From: Thermoplasmata archaeon
GTDB taxonomy: Archaea; Thermoplasmatota; DTKX01; JAHFTX01
Assembly: GCA_023265395.1 (NCBI GenBank)
Contig: JAHFTX010000017.1
Span: 1-55,061, forward strand
Direction: 5' to 3'
DNA: 55,061 bases
Shown here: positions 1-7,725 of the stretch, piece after piece
Numbering within the stretch: the stretch's first letter is position 1
Layout of the letters: the number at the start of each line of letters is the position of its first letter
Program-made: the position numbers and the translations under genes
The notes under the pieces: model-generated
The model's input: the letters and a program-made list of their open reading frames with translations, nothing else
The model's database searches: none
What the model was told of the DNA's origin: nothing

Positions 1-1
1 C

Positions 2-88
2 TGCCTGCTGGGCGCCCAGGCTGGCGCGCTCCCCCAGACGGCGCTGGCGCTGCTGATCAAGCGCATGGCCCTGTGCAATCTCTGCTGA
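2..88 (+). CDS. C-terminal fragment of unknown protein
   Basis: Only the last 28 codons and the TGA stop of a plus-strand gene are inside the window. The open frame ends in a short, mostly hydrophobic, alanine/leucine-rich segment followed by a Cys-containing tail (ALCNLC). It stops 4 nt before the stop codon of the convergent PKD gene, which is the tight tail-to-tail spacing seen elsewhere here. Too little is visible to name a family, and a chance open frame cannot be excluded. Confidence 0.4.
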   Translation, partial: CLLGAQAGALPQTALALLIKRMALCNLC

Positions 89-92
89 GGGC

Positions 93-1682
93 TCAGTAGG
101 GCGGAGGCGGACGGTAGGAGCCGTCGCCGCCATAGCCCGGCGGCGGGGGTGGTGCCTGTTGTTGGTATCCGCTGCCATACTGCCCATAGGCCGGTGGGGG
201 CGCGCCAGAGGGTCCGCTGGCACCGCCAAGGCCGCGGTCGCGGAACCCCTCGTCATCGATGGATGTCGACGGACCCGGCATCGGCGCCGCGCCGCCGCCA
301 GTGCTGCGAGCAGTGGCGCCCCCTTCGATCGCCGAGACGTTGTTCAACCGGCGCTCGAAGGCACGGACCGCCAGGGTGCGGCCGACCATCGCCCCCGCGG
401 CGACCCCCGCACCGAGCCCCAGGCCGATGGCGAGGAAGAACCCCAGGCCGATCTCGATGAGCGGCTTGGTAGGGGCGACGACCTTGGGCGGGTCCGAGAC
501 GGTGACCTTGATGCTGTCACGGGCGGTCGCACCGGCGTCGTCCTTGACCTGGAAGGTCAGCTCGAAGATCCCCGCGTGGTCGTAGACGGTCAAGCCCACC
601 CCGCTGGCGACGTTTCCCAGGTCGAACTCGCCATCGGCGTCGAAGTCCCACTGGTAGAGGACGATCTGGCCATCGGGGTCGCTGCCGTTGCCCGAGACCC
701 GCACCGCCTGCCCGACCTCGGCCAAGAGGTCCGCTCCGGCATCGGCGGCGGGTGGCTGGTTCTCTGCCTTGACGACGACCGTGTAGAGCGTCGAGGCGCT
801 CTTGATCAGCGGGCCGTCGTCGGTGACCGTCAGCTTGGCCTTGAAGGTCCCTTGGCGCTCGTAGACGTGGGCGGCGCTGCCGGTGTCGTGGGAGCTCTGG
901 TCGACGGTCCCGTCATCCTCGAAGTCCCAGGAGTACTCCACGATCTTGCCGTCAGGGTCCGAGGCCGAGGGGCGGAACTCGATGCTCATCAGTGCATAGG
1001 TGTCGATGCGGCTGCCGACGCTCACTTGTGGCGGGAGGTTGAGCTCGTGGACCTGGACGTTGATGCTGTCGGTGTCGTTGCCGGGGATCGAGCCGCTGTC
1101 GGTGACCCGCAAGCGCGCCGTGTACATCCCCGGCACGTTGTAGACCCAGGTGGCCGTGCCGTTGCTGCTGCTGGTGCGGTCATAGACACCGTCGTCGGTG
1201 AAGTCCCACTCCCAGCGGATGATCCTCCCATCCTCGTCGAGGCCCTCGCCGACGAAGGTCACCAGCTGGCCGACCTCGGTGATGATGTTCTCCCCTGCCT
1301 CGGCGGTGGGGAGCTTGTTGTTGTCGATGACATGGACCTGGCGGACGTCCAGCGCGGTGCCTCCGCAGTCATCGGTCACCCGTAGGGTGGCATCGAACAG
1401 CCCCAGCTGGGTGTAGGTCCAGCTGGTCACCGCGCTCTGCCCGTTGGAGTAGTCCCATTCCCCGTCGTCATCGAAGTCCCACTCGTAGAGGTCGATGGTG
1501 CCATCGGTGTCTCCCCCCTCACCGTTGAAGGCCAGCTCGGTGAAGACCGCGACGGTCTCCCCGCTGCCGGCAGTGGCCCAGGGCTCGATGTTGGGCGCGC
1601 ACGCAGCGCTGGCGGGTGGGCTGAGTGCAGCGACCCACAAGGTGGCGCACAACAGCGCCGCCGCAAGGAGCATCGGACGCAT
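93..1682 (-). CDS. Secreted four-PKD-domain surface protein, membrane anchored, Pro/Tyr/Gln-rich tail
   Basis: 529 residues. The signal peptide is residues 1-26 (hydrophobic core LLAAALLCATLWVAAL, then PPASA). Four PKD-type beta-sandwich repeats follow at about 36-118, 122-212, 217-304 and 309-396. Each carries the YxWDFdxDG strand motif and a Y/F-x-x-x-G-x-[FY] turn. One transmembrane helix spans about 409-434, then an Arg-rich stop-transfer sequence and a low-complexity cytoplasmic tail (490-529) of Pro, Tyr, Gly and Gln. PKD repeats in archaea are known from S-layer and adhesin-like proteins, so a cell-surface or adhesion role is inferred. A TATA-like GGATAAAC (plus-strand reading) at 1717-1724 suggests a short leader. 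The same architecture recurs at 23122-25371 and 36525-38819. Confidence 0.85.
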   Translation of the reverse strand: MRPMLLAAALLCATLWVAALSPPASAACAPNIEPWATAGSGETVAVFTELAFNGEGGDTDGTIDLYEWDFDDDGEWDYSNGQSAVTSWTYTQLGLFDATLRVTDDCGGTALDVRQVHVIDNNKLPTAEAGENIITEVGQLVTFVGEGLDEDGRIIRWEWDFTDDGVYDRTSSSNGTATWVYNVPGMYTARLRVTDSGSIPGNDTDSINVQVHELNLPPQVSVGSRIDTYALMSIEFRPSASDPDGKIVEYSWDFEDDGTVDQSSHDTGSAAHVYERQGTFKAKLTVTDDGPLIKSASTLYTVVVKAENQPPAADAGADLLAEVGQAVRVSGNGSDPDGQIVLYQWDFDADGEFDLGNVASGVGLTVYDHAGIFELTFQVKDDAGATARDSIKVTVSDPPKVVAPTKPLIEIGLGFFLAIGLGLGAGVAAGAMVGRTLAVRAFERRLNNVSAIEGGATARSTGGGAAPMPGPSTSIDDEGFRDRGLGGASGPSGAPPPAYGQYGSGYQQQAPPPPPGYGGDGSYRPPPPY

Positions 1683-1810
1683 CAGGACCTTGCCACCCTA
1701 TCCAGCAGAGGAACGAGGATAAACGTTTCGTGGCGGCTCCTCACGCAACAGGCCACCACGCCGCACGCTCGGCGGAAGACCGTCCCCACCGCCCTCCTCG
1801 GGGGAGCGGG

Positions 1811-2401
1811 TCACACCATCGAGACCAGCAGCTGATGCACGCGAAGGTCGTCGCTGAGCTCGGGGTGGAACGCTGAGGCCAGCAGGTGACCTTGCCGGGC
1901 GAAGACCACCCCTCCGCCCATCAGCGCCAGTGCTTCGGCGCGGCCCCACACACGGGTGATCAGCGGTGCGCGGATGAAGACGCCAGGGAAGGGGGTCGCC
2001 CACCCGCGGACGTCCACCGGGAGCTGGAACGACTCGCGCTGGCGGCCGAAGGCGTTGCGGTCGACGGCGATGTCCATAAGTTGCAGCAGCGGCGTGCGCG
2101 TGCGCTCGACCTGCCCATCGCCCTCCTTGGCCATCAGGATCGCACCGGCGCAGGTTCCCAGCAGCGGCATGCCCTCCTCGCACCGTCGGATCAGCTCCCG
2201 TGCGAGTCCGAACTTCTGGAGGAGCTTGCCGATGGTGGTGCTCTCGCCGCCGGGCAGGACCGCCGCATCCACCTCTCGCAGCTGCTCGAGCGTGCGGATG
2301 GTGATGACGGTACCGCTTCGTCCCAGCGCTTCAAGCGCGCCATCGAGCGCGCGCTGGTGCTCGCTGACCGCCCCTTGCAGGGCGATGACGCCCACCTGCA
2401 T
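1811..2401 (-). CDS. pdxT: Pyridoxal 5'-phosphate synthase glutaminase subunit PdxT
   Basis: 196 residues, normal length for the family. PdxT hydrolyses glutamine and channels ammonia to PdxS in the DXP-independent PLP pathway. Class I glutamine-amidotransferase features are visible: the PGGEST segment (50-55) forming the oxyanion region, the nucleophile Cys84 in GTCAG, and His179/Glu181 in AFHPELSDD completing the triad. The N-terminal VGVIALQGAVSEH is typical of PdxT. The gene starts 10 nt after the pdxS stop, so the two are almost certainly co-transcribed and make the usual dodecamer-plus-glutaminase complex. All catalytic residues are intact. Confidence 0.96.
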   Translation of the reverse strand: MQVGVIALQGAVSEHQRALDGALEALGRSGTVITIRTLEQLREVDAAVLPGGESTTIGKLLQKFGLARELIRRCEEGMPLLGTCAGAILMAKEGDGQVERTRTPLLQLMDIAVDRNAFGRQRESFQLPVDVRGWATPFPGVFIRAPLITRVWGRAEALALMGGGVVFARQGHLLASAFHPELSDDLRVHQLLVSMV

Positions 2402-2411
2402 CGGAGAGTCC

Positions 2412-3320
2412 CTACCAGCCGCGCTCTTGCAGACGCTCGTCGGCAGGGATCCGCTCGATCTCGATGCCGCGCATGGCCTCGCCCAGCCCGGTGCTGACCT
2501 TGGCGAGCACCTTGGGGTCGTCGAAGTGGGTCGTCGCCTCGACGATCGCCTTGGCCCGCACCGCAGGGTCGGCGCTCTTGAAGATCCCCGAGCCCACGAA
2601 GACCCCGTCGACCCCCAGCTGCATCAACAGCGCTGCATCGGCAGGGGTCGCGATGCCCCCAGCGGCGAAGTTGACTACCGGCAGCCGCTGCAGCTTGGCG
2701 ACCTCATGGACCAGCTCCACTGGCGCCTCGAGCTGGCGGGCGCGATTGCTGCGCTCCTCTCGGCTGAGCACCGCCAGGCCGCGGATCTCCCCGGAGATCG
2801 CCCGCTGGTGCCGCACCGCCTCGATGACGTTGCCCGTGCCGGCCTCGCCCTTGGTGCGGATCATCGCCGCACCCTCGTGGATGCGCCGCAACGCCTCGCC
2901 GAGGTCCCGTGCACCGCAGACGAAGGGGACGGTGAATCCCTCCTTGTTGACATGGTGGAAGGGGTCGGCAGGGGTGAGCACCTCGCTCTCGTCGATCATG
3001 TCGACGCCCAGCTCCTGGAGGATCTGTGCCTCGGCGAAATGGCCGATGCGGCACTTGGCCATCACCGGGATGGTCACGGCATCGACGATCTCGGCGATCT
3101 TGCTTGGGTCGGCCATGCGCGCGACGCCCCCGTCGCGACGGATGTCCGCCGGGACGCGCTCGAGGGCCATGACGGCGACCGCCCCCGCTTCCTCGGCGAT
3201 CCGCGCCTGGACCGCGTCAGTGACGTCCATGACCACCCCACCCTTCTGCATCCGCGCGAACCCCCGCTTGAGCAAGGTCGTGCCATGGCGCAGCTGTTGT
3301 AGGTCGAGGTCGATCGGCAT
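2412..3320 (-). CDS. pdxS: Pyridoxal 5'-phosphate synthase synthase subunit PdxS
   Basis: 302 residues. PdxS is a (beta/alpha)8 enzyme that makes PLP from ribose 5-phosphate, glyceraldehyde 3-phosphate and ammonia from PdxT. Recognised from GGVVMDVT (Asp32), [14 protein letters not shown] (Lys89, the Schiff-base lysine) and [12 protein letters not shown] (Lys157, the second catalytic lysine). The open frame extends 33 codons upstream, but family proteins begin where this [14 protein letters not shown] starts, and a TATA-like box at 3356-3364 lies about 40 nt before this ATG, so 3320 is chosen. It is the first gene of the pdxS-pdxT operon. Confidence 0.96.
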   Translation of the reverse strand: MPIDLDLQQLRHGTTLLKRGFARMQKGGVVMDVTDAVQARIAEEAGAVAVMALERVPADIRRDGGVARMADPSKIAEIVDAVTIPVMAKCRIGHFAEAQILQELGVDMIDESEVLTPADPFHHVNKEGFTVPFVCGARDLGEALRRIHEGAAMIRTKGEAGTGNVIEAVRHQRAISGEIRGLAVLSREERSNRARQLEAPVELVHEVAKLQRLPVVNFAAGGIATPADAALLMQLGVDGVFVGSGIFKSADPAVRAKAIVEATTHFDDPKVLAKVSTGLGEAMRGIEIERIPADERLQERGW

Positions 3321-3355
3321 GTGTGCCCTCCAAGGCGCCTTCGAGCAGGAGGGCG

Positions 3356-3364
3356 CTATTTGAA
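3356..3364 (-). promoter_or_regulatory. TATA-like box of the pdxST operon
   Basis: Minus-strand TTCAAATAG, centred about 40 nt upstream of the pdxS ATG. An initiation site about 26 nt downstream would leave a leader of about 14 nt. It is the best AT-rich element in this GC-rich gap. Confidence 0.5.
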
Positions 3365-3670
3365 CCTTCGGACCCGAGGGCGACACAACGGCGCCTGGGG
3401 CGACATCCCGGCATGCCAAAGCCGCCGATTCACGCAGTCGATTCGCCGGAGGGCCGAGTCGATGGTGTGCTGCATTCGCCTCGCCGAGGAACCGAATCTG
3501 TAGGTGGGGGGAGGCTCACCGGCCCGAGTGTCGCTGGTTGCATCCAAGAGGCGCGCCGCGGGGAATCTCCGCCAAGCACGCCCAGGGTGCGACTTGCCGT
3601 CGCCGACCCGCGCCCACTCGGAGCGCACCACCAGCCCGCCGGCTCCTGGGTGCGTCTGCTTCCCCAATCA
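3365..3670. other. Gene-free gap between pdxS and vapB
   Basis: About 300 nt with no convincing coding signal on either strand. Open frames that cross it have poor composition and no recognisable motif. It separates the divergent pdxST operon from the toxin-antitoxin promoter. I see no repeat, terminator or structured RNA that stands out. Confidence 0.5.
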
Positions 3671-3678
3671 CTATATCG
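3671..3678 (+). promoter_or_regulatory. TATA-like box of the vapBC pair
   Basis: CTATATCG inside a locally AT-rich patch (about 3668-3710), centred about 32 nt before the antitoxin ATG. Spacing fits an archaeal promoter with a very short leader. Confidence 0.5.
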
Positions 3679-3706
3679 AATGGATTTACTTGATGTATCG
3701 ATAGCC

Positions 3707-3955
3707 ATGACCTCAAAGACCGTCGTCCTGCAAGCGGAGGCGTACGAGTTCTTGCGCAAGGAGAAGAAGCCGGGAGAGACGTTCAGCGATGTCGTCCTGC
3801 GGCTCAAGGGTGCGAGCAAGCCCCTCTCGAGCTTTTCTGGTGCTTGGAAAGAGATGGGCGAGGGGGACATCGCTACGATCAGGGGGGCGATCCGCAGCGG
3901 CAGGGGACAGGACCAGAAGCGTCTCGTTCGTCTCCTCAGGTCTCCGAGGAGGTGA
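3707..3955 (+). CDS. VapB-type antitoxin (DUF217-like)
   Basis: 82 residues. The N-terminal segment MTSKTVVLQAEAYEFLRKEK, followed by GETFSDVVLRLKG, matches the DNA-binding half of archaeal VapB/DUF217 antitoxins. The C-terminal part (LSSFSGAW... to the Arg-rich end) would wrap the toxin. A longer open frame runs upstream, but its sequence is not coding-like and the AT-rich promoter patch lies just before this ATG. The stop codon is 2 nt before the vapC start, so the pair is translationally linked. Such antitoxins usually repress their own promoter. Confidence 0.85.
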   Translation: MTSKTVVLQAEAYEFLRKEKKPGETFSDVVLRLKGASKPLSSFSGAWKEMGEGDIATIRGAIRSGRGQDQKRLVRLLRSPRR

Positions 3956-3957
3956 CC

Positions 3958-4344
3958 ATGCGGTGCCTCGACTCCTCGTTCATCGTGGACCTGCTGGCAG
4001 GAGACCCTGCTGCCCTGCGCAAGGCCAAGGAGCTCGAGGAGGCAGGAGAGCGGCTCTGCATCGCCGCTCCGGCGATGGCGGAGGTCATGATGGCAGCCCA
4101 TTTCCGAGGTGGACGGTACCTGCGCAAGGCACTCGAGCTTGTGGCAGGTCTCGAAGTCCTGGCCGCAGATGGCCTTGTGGCAGCTGAAGCCGGTGAGCTT
4201 GGGGCCGAGCTGCTACCCCGTGGCGAACACCCCGCCGCTGCTGACCTGCTCATCGCCGCAAGCGTAAGGCTCCATCGGAAGGTATTGCTCACTCGCGACA
4301 AGGGATTCTCGAGTATCCCCGGCCTAGCGGTGGAGACCTACTGA
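3958..4344 (+). CDS. VapC-type PIN-domain ribonuclease toxin
   Basis: 128 residues, normal VapC length. The PIN-domain acidic residues are all present: Asp5 (CLDSSFIVD), Glu42 (AMAEVM), Asp96 (AADLLIAA) and Asp114 (LLTRDKGF). They would coordinate Mg2+ for RNA cleavage. VapC toxins of known families cut initiator tRNA or rRNA; the target here cannot be told from sequence. The ATG follows the vapB stop by 2 nt, with an AGGAGG-like ribosome-binding site inside the end of vapB. The pair sits alone between metabolic genes, as expected of a mobile toxin-antitoxin module. Confidence 0.9.
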   Translation: MRCLDSSFIVDLLAGDPAALRKAKELEEAGERLCIAAPAMAEVMMAAHFRGGRYLRKALELVAGLEVLAADGLVAAEAGELGAELLPRGEHPAAADLLIAASVRLHRKVLLTRDKGFSSIPGLAVETY

Positions 4345-4647
4345 CGCGAGGAGTCGCCTGCGACGCCCTCCTGCCCGTTGCCGTGGCCAGAGGGGCGCCT
4401 CCTTGGCCAAGCGGTACTGGCGCCCCTCATCGGTGTATGCCCTTGGCCACACCAAACGAAGGCGCCGCTCGGAGCGAGGATCGACCGAATCCGGGCCGAG
4501 GCACCTCCACTAGTTGCGCCCGGGGCGGTCACTTCATGTCCCGCGAAGCAGCGGGGGCCAACCATGCAACGCGTCGAGGATGTGAGCAGGACGCGTGCAT
4601 GCTGCCCGACCACTCAGGATTGATGGGGCCGATCCCCATGATGGGTC
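4345..4647. other. Gene-free region downstream of vapC
   Basis: About 300 nt between the ends of two convergent transcription units. No credible coding frame is seen. It contains an imperfect inverted repeat (4563-4601) and a small 6-bp hairpin (about 4623-4639, ATGGGG/CCCCAT) just past the stop of the PqqD-like gene. It may hold the two terminators, although neither hairpin is followed by a T run. Confidence 0.5.
4563..4601. repeat. Imperfect inverted repeat
   Basis: CATGCAACGCGT at 4563-4574 and ACGCGTGCATG at 4591-4601 are reverse complements apart from one extra A, with 16 nt between them. It lies between convergent genes, so a transcription-end structure is possible. A protein-binding site is the alternative. 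Confidence 0.5.
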
Positions 4648-5076
4648 TTAGGACGAATCCTCGTCAGAGTCGTGGGACGCGGGCGCGACCGTCTCCGTCG
4701 GCCCAGGCAGGATTCGCACTAGGCCCCGGTCCTCGAGCTGCATGAGGAAGGTCGCCAGTCGAGGTTGGAGGAGCTCGACAGTCTCTCCCTCACTCTTGCG
4801 CAGTCCCTCAGCGACCTGGGCGACGGTACGCTTGCCATCGAGCAGCCGCCAGACCACCTCCCCGTAGCCGTCGAGCACCACGCGGACGTAGGGGCTGGCG
4901 CCGATCAGGTCGAAGAACCGTCGGCCCAGGGCGGTGCGCCCGCGGGGTCGTTGGAGGATCAGGTGGCCTTCCCTTTGGTCCGCCGTCGGGGTCGCCACCG
5001 GGACGACCACCATCTGCAGCAGGTTGGGATACCGCGGCAGCTGCAGGCCTTGGTCAGTCTGCGAGGAGGTCGCCAT
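4648..5076 (-). CDS. PqqD-like winged-helix protein (RiPP-recognition-element fold)
   Basis: 142 residues from the chosen start. The middle and C-terminal part (RTALGRRFFDLIG..., then GKRTVAQVAEGL and LATFLMQLEDRGLV) has the layout of PqqD-family proteins: a beta hairpin followed by a winged helix-turn-helix. In bacteria this fold binds precursor peptides of RiPPs. Many stand-alone archaeal copies have no known role. The ATG at 5076 overlaps the end of the OPT gene by 23 nt and has a GGGAGA ribosome-binding site; an ATG at 5103 is the alternative. It is the last gene of the secreted protein-OPT-PqqD operon. The acidic Ser/Asp tail is probably disordered. Family call moderate, function unknown. 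Confidence 0.65.
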   Translation of the reverse strand: MATSSQTDQGLQLPRYPNLLQMVVVPVATPTADQREGHLILQRPRGRTALGRRFFDLIGASPYVRVVLDGYGEVVWRLLDGKRTVAQVAEGLRKSEGETVELLQPRLATFLMQLEDRGLVRILPGPTETVAPASHDSDEDSS

Positions 5077-7066
5077 GGGTCTCCCGGAAGGTCGGCTCGT
5101 CATACTCGCGCCATCCGACGTAAGCCATCAGCAGCGCGATGTAGAGCATCACGACGAACCCGGGCCAGGCCGCAGCGCCCTCGATCAGCGCCAGCGAGTT
5201 GCCCGAGAGCACCAGCGCTGCGATCAGCACGCCCATGAGGGCCTCGCCGGCGATGAGGCCGCTGGCGAAGAGGACCCCCTTGGTGTGCACCTCCTCGTTG
5301 AGCGCATCGATGCGCCGTTGCGTCTGCTCCTTGCCCTGCTCCTGCTGGAGGTCGGAACGCGGGCGCAGCCGAGCATCCATCCGATGCTGCATCACCAGGC
5401 GCGTCATCCCGCCGATGATGATGGGGGTGCTCAGGAAGATGGGCAGGTAGATGCCCACGGCGACCGCCATGATCGAGATCTTGACCTTGCCCACCACCTC
5501 GAGGAGGACCAACCCCACCCCGATGGTGGCACCCACGAGGATCATCCCGACGTCCAGGCGTCCGGTGAACACCCCCGTCGAGAGGGCAGCCATCAGGAAG
5601 GCCTGCGGTGCCGCAAGCCCGGTCCCGATGCCGTAGACCTGGTGCAGCAGGTTGATCACCGGCGGGATGACCACGGCCGTCCCGACGACTCCGACGATGA
5701 GCGCCAGCTGCAGCTTCCAGGGGGTCGATCCGAGGACGTGGCCGGCCTTGAGGTCGTGCAGGTTGTCGCCGGCGATGGAGATCGCCCCCGCCGCTGTCGC
5801 GGCGACGAGGATGACGAGGATGATCCCCTGCTCGGAGTCGCCGGCGCCGGCACCGAGGGCGACCAGCACCGTCGCGGTCAGCAGCAGCACGAGGATCGTC
5901 ATGCCGCTGAGCGGGTTGTTGCTGCTGCCGACGATCCCCGTGATGTAGCCGGAGATGGCACCGAAGATGTAGGCCGCGATGAGCGCGATGAGCACCGCCA
6001 CGAGCGCCAAGGCCCACAGCCCCGTGACCAGCCCATAGAGTGCCAGGAGCGGGAGCGACAGCACGAGGGCGAGGCCAAAGGCGTAGCGCGAAGGGATGTC
6101 CCGCTCGGTGCGCGGGAGCTTGTCGTAGGCAGCCCGTGCGTCCGCACCACTCTGCCGCAGGCTGCCGATCCCCTCGACGACGCCGATGCGGATGGCGCTG
6201 CGCATCTTGTAGAGCGTCCACAGCCCGCCCACGAGCATCGTGCCCACGCCGATGAAGCGCACCCGCATCGCCGCATCGAAGAGCGGGTCGGGGGGCAGCA
6301 GCGTCGAGATCAGCGGGAGCGCGATCAGGCCGCCGAAGAACCCCCCGCTGAAGATGAAGGAGGAGATCCGCGGTCCGACGATGTAGCCGACGCCGGTCAG
6401 CGCTGGTGAGAGCTCGCCGCCGATCATGTAGCGGGTGGTGCCGCTGCTATAGGAACCGCCCCACTGGCCGCTCCACAGCCCCAAGGAGGCGACCCCGAAC
6501 TTGGTCTCGATGGCCGTACTGAGCTTGAAGAGGGTCCCGATCGAGAATGCGAGGATGATGTAGGTCACCGAGCTGCTGCCCCTCTCACCGGCCTTGAGCA
6601 CCTCGGCGCACGCGACGCCCTCGGGGAAGGGGAGCCGTTCCTGGACCACCAGGATCCGCCGCAGCGAGACGGAGAAGAGGACGCCTAGGACACCGCCCAG
6701 GAGCGCGACGCTCACACCGGTGACGTAGTCGATGCTGTCCCAGATCCCCAGGAGCAGGAGCGCAGGCAGGGTATAGATCATCGCGGCCGCCAGCGCCTCC
6801 CCCGCCGAGGCCACCGCCTGCGCGACGTTGTTCTCGAGGATCGAGACCCCTGGGATCATCCCCGCCTTCTTCAACCCACGGAACGTCGCCATCGAGATGA
6901 CGGCCGCGGGGATCGACGCGGAGACGGTGATGCCGACGAAGAGCCCGAGGTAGGCGTTGGCGGCGCCCATGACCATCGCCAAGAGCAGTCCCAATCCGAC
7001 GGCCTTGATGGTCAGCTCCGGCAGCACGGTGCGGCTGGGGATGTAGGGGACGTAATCCTCAGCCAC
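5054..7066 (-). CDS. OPT-family oligopeptide transporter
   Basis: 670 residues, very hydrophobic, with roughly 14-16 transmembrane segments. Family signatures include the N-terminal MVMGAANAYLGLFVGITVSAS, the ENNVAQAVASAGEA segment and the later GDNLHDLKAGHVLGSTPWKL motif, which is typical of prokaryotic OPT transporters. OPT proteins import small peptides or metal chelates by proton symport. The substrate cannot be read from sequence. It starts with GTG at 7066, overlapping the upstream secreted-protein gene by 8 nt, and its end overlaps the PqqD-like gene, so the three are likely translated from one message. A cytoplasmic loop around residues 550-590 (RMDARLRPRSDLQQEQGKEQ) is highly charged. 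Confidence 0.92.
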   Translation of the reverse strand: MAEDYVPYIPSRTVLPELTIKAVGLGLLLAMVMGAANAYLGLFVGITVSASIPAAVISMATFRGLKKAGMIPGVSILENNVAQAVASAGEALAAAMIYTLPALLLLGIWDSIDYVTGVSVALLGGVLGVLFSVSLRRILVVQERLPFPEGVACAEVLKAGERGSSSVTYIILAFSIGTLFKLSTAIETKFGVASLGLWSGQWGGSYSSGTTRYMIGGELSPALTGVGYIVGPRISSFIFSGGFFGGLIALPLISTLLPPDPLFDAAMRVRFIGVGTMLVGGLWTLYKMRSAIRIGVVEGIGSLRQSGADARAAYDKLPRTERDIPSRYAFGLALVLSLPLLALYGLVTGLWALALVAVLIALIAAYIFGAISGYITGIVGSSNNPLSGMTILVLLLTATVLVALGAGAGDSEQGIILVILVAATAAGAISIAGDNLHDLKAGHVLGSTPWKLQLALIVGVVGTAVVIPPVINLLHQVYGIGTGLAAPQAFLMAALSTGVFTGRLDVGMILVGATIGVGLVLLEVVGKVKISIMAVAVGIYLPIFLSTPIIIGGMTRLVMQHRMDARLRPRSDLQQEQGKEQTQRRIDALNEEVHTKGVLFASGLIAGEALMGVLIAALVLSGNSLALIEGAAAWPGFVVMLYIALLMAYVGWREYDEPTFRETHGDLLAD

Positions 7067-7661
7067 CGCTGCTCCCTCCTAGGGGCGCGTCGAGCTCCTC
7101 GTAGGCGTAGCTGACTTCGACCGAGAAGGCGTTGGAGCTGTCGGCCTGCGTGCGGAACCCAAAGAAGCTCGGGCCGAGGGTGGGCGTCTGGTCGCCGGCG
7201 TCATCGAGGGCGACCACCACCACGAAGGAGAGAGGTTCGCTCGGTCGCTTCGCCGGGCCACGCAGCTGCAGCGAGATGCTGCCCTCGCCACCTTGGGGAT
7301 TGGTCGCGGTCTGCTGCGCGGAATCGTCGAAGGGGCTCCCGCCCTCGCTGCCGAAGACCTCGAGGGTGAAGGTGTCCGGCTGGTTCTGGTGCCGCGCAGA
7401 GGCAGGCTCGTCCGTCCATGTGAGCGTGACGTTGAAGCTGCGGACCCATTGCTGATCGAAGGGGAAGTCGTAGTCGAGGTGCTGGTCCGCCCCCTCGGGG
7501 GCGGTGTCGCTGATGTTGGTGCCCCCGATGAGCAAGGCCGTCGCAGCGGGGCGGTCGGCCTGCTGCGCGTGCGGGGCCGTCGCCGAGAGGAACGCCCCCG
7601 GGACTGCCACCACCAGGACAGCGACGCCCAGCAGCGCCATCAGCTGGTCAGACCGCCGCAT
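7059..7661 (-). CDS. Secreted beta-rich protein of unknown function, coupled to OPT transporter
   Basis: 200 residues. The signal peptide or N-terminal anchor is residues 1-34 (LMALLGVAVLVVAVPGAFLSA). The rest alternates short hydrophobic strands with polar turns (FNVTLTWTDE, DTFTLEVFGSEGG, GSISLQLRG, LSFVVVVALDDAG, AFSVEVSYAYEEL), suggesting one beta-sandwich domain outside the cell. No family recognised. The ATG at 7661 lies about 35 nt downstream of a TATA box (7693-7701). The longer upstream frame overlaps the divergent gene and is not coding-like. The 8-nt overlap with the OPT gene suggests a substrate-binding or accessory role, which is inference only. Confidence 0.75.
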   Translation of the reverse strand: MRRSDQLMALLGVAVLVVAVPGAFLSATAPHAQQADRPAATALLIGGTNISDTAPEGADQHLDYDFPFDQQWVRSFNVTLTWTDEPASARHQNQPDTFTLEVFGSEGGSPFDDSAQQTATNPQGGEGSISLQLRGPAKRPSEPLSFVVVVALDDAGDQTPTLGPSFFGFRTQADSSNAFSVEVSYAYEELDAPLGGSSGG

Positions 7662-7692
7662 CGCCCACCGCCGCGCGCGAGCGCGGGGGATG

Positions 7693-7701
7693 TTATTAAA
7701 C
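7693..7701. promoter_or_regulatory. Bidirectional TATA element
   Basis: TTATTAAAC on the plus strand and GTTTAATAA on the minus strand. It lies about 29 nt before the plus-strand ATG at 7726 and 36 nt before the minus-strand ATG at 7661. Both genes therefore appear to start from the same AT core, the plus one leaderless. Confidence 0.6.
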
Positions 7702-7725
7702 GGTTCGCGGCGCGCTGCAGCTCCG

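Noticed and set aside
3323..3706. Upstream extension of the VapB frame as part of the protein.
   Set aside because: The sequence is not coding-like, contains the AT-rich promoter, and family members start at the internal ATG at 3707.
4623..4639. 6-bp hairpin (ATGGGG/CCCCAT) past the PqqD-like gene as an intrinsic terminator.
   Set aside because: The stem is short and no T run follows. It is mentioned only as part of the intergenic region.
5100..6409. Long open frames opposite the OPT gene and opposite other GC-rich genes (for example 9153-12404 minus, 32370-35519 plus, 52384-55059 minus).
   Set aside because: They mirror real genes, have Arg/Gly/Asp/His-biased composition without motifs, and lack starts or promoters. 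They are by-products of high G+C.
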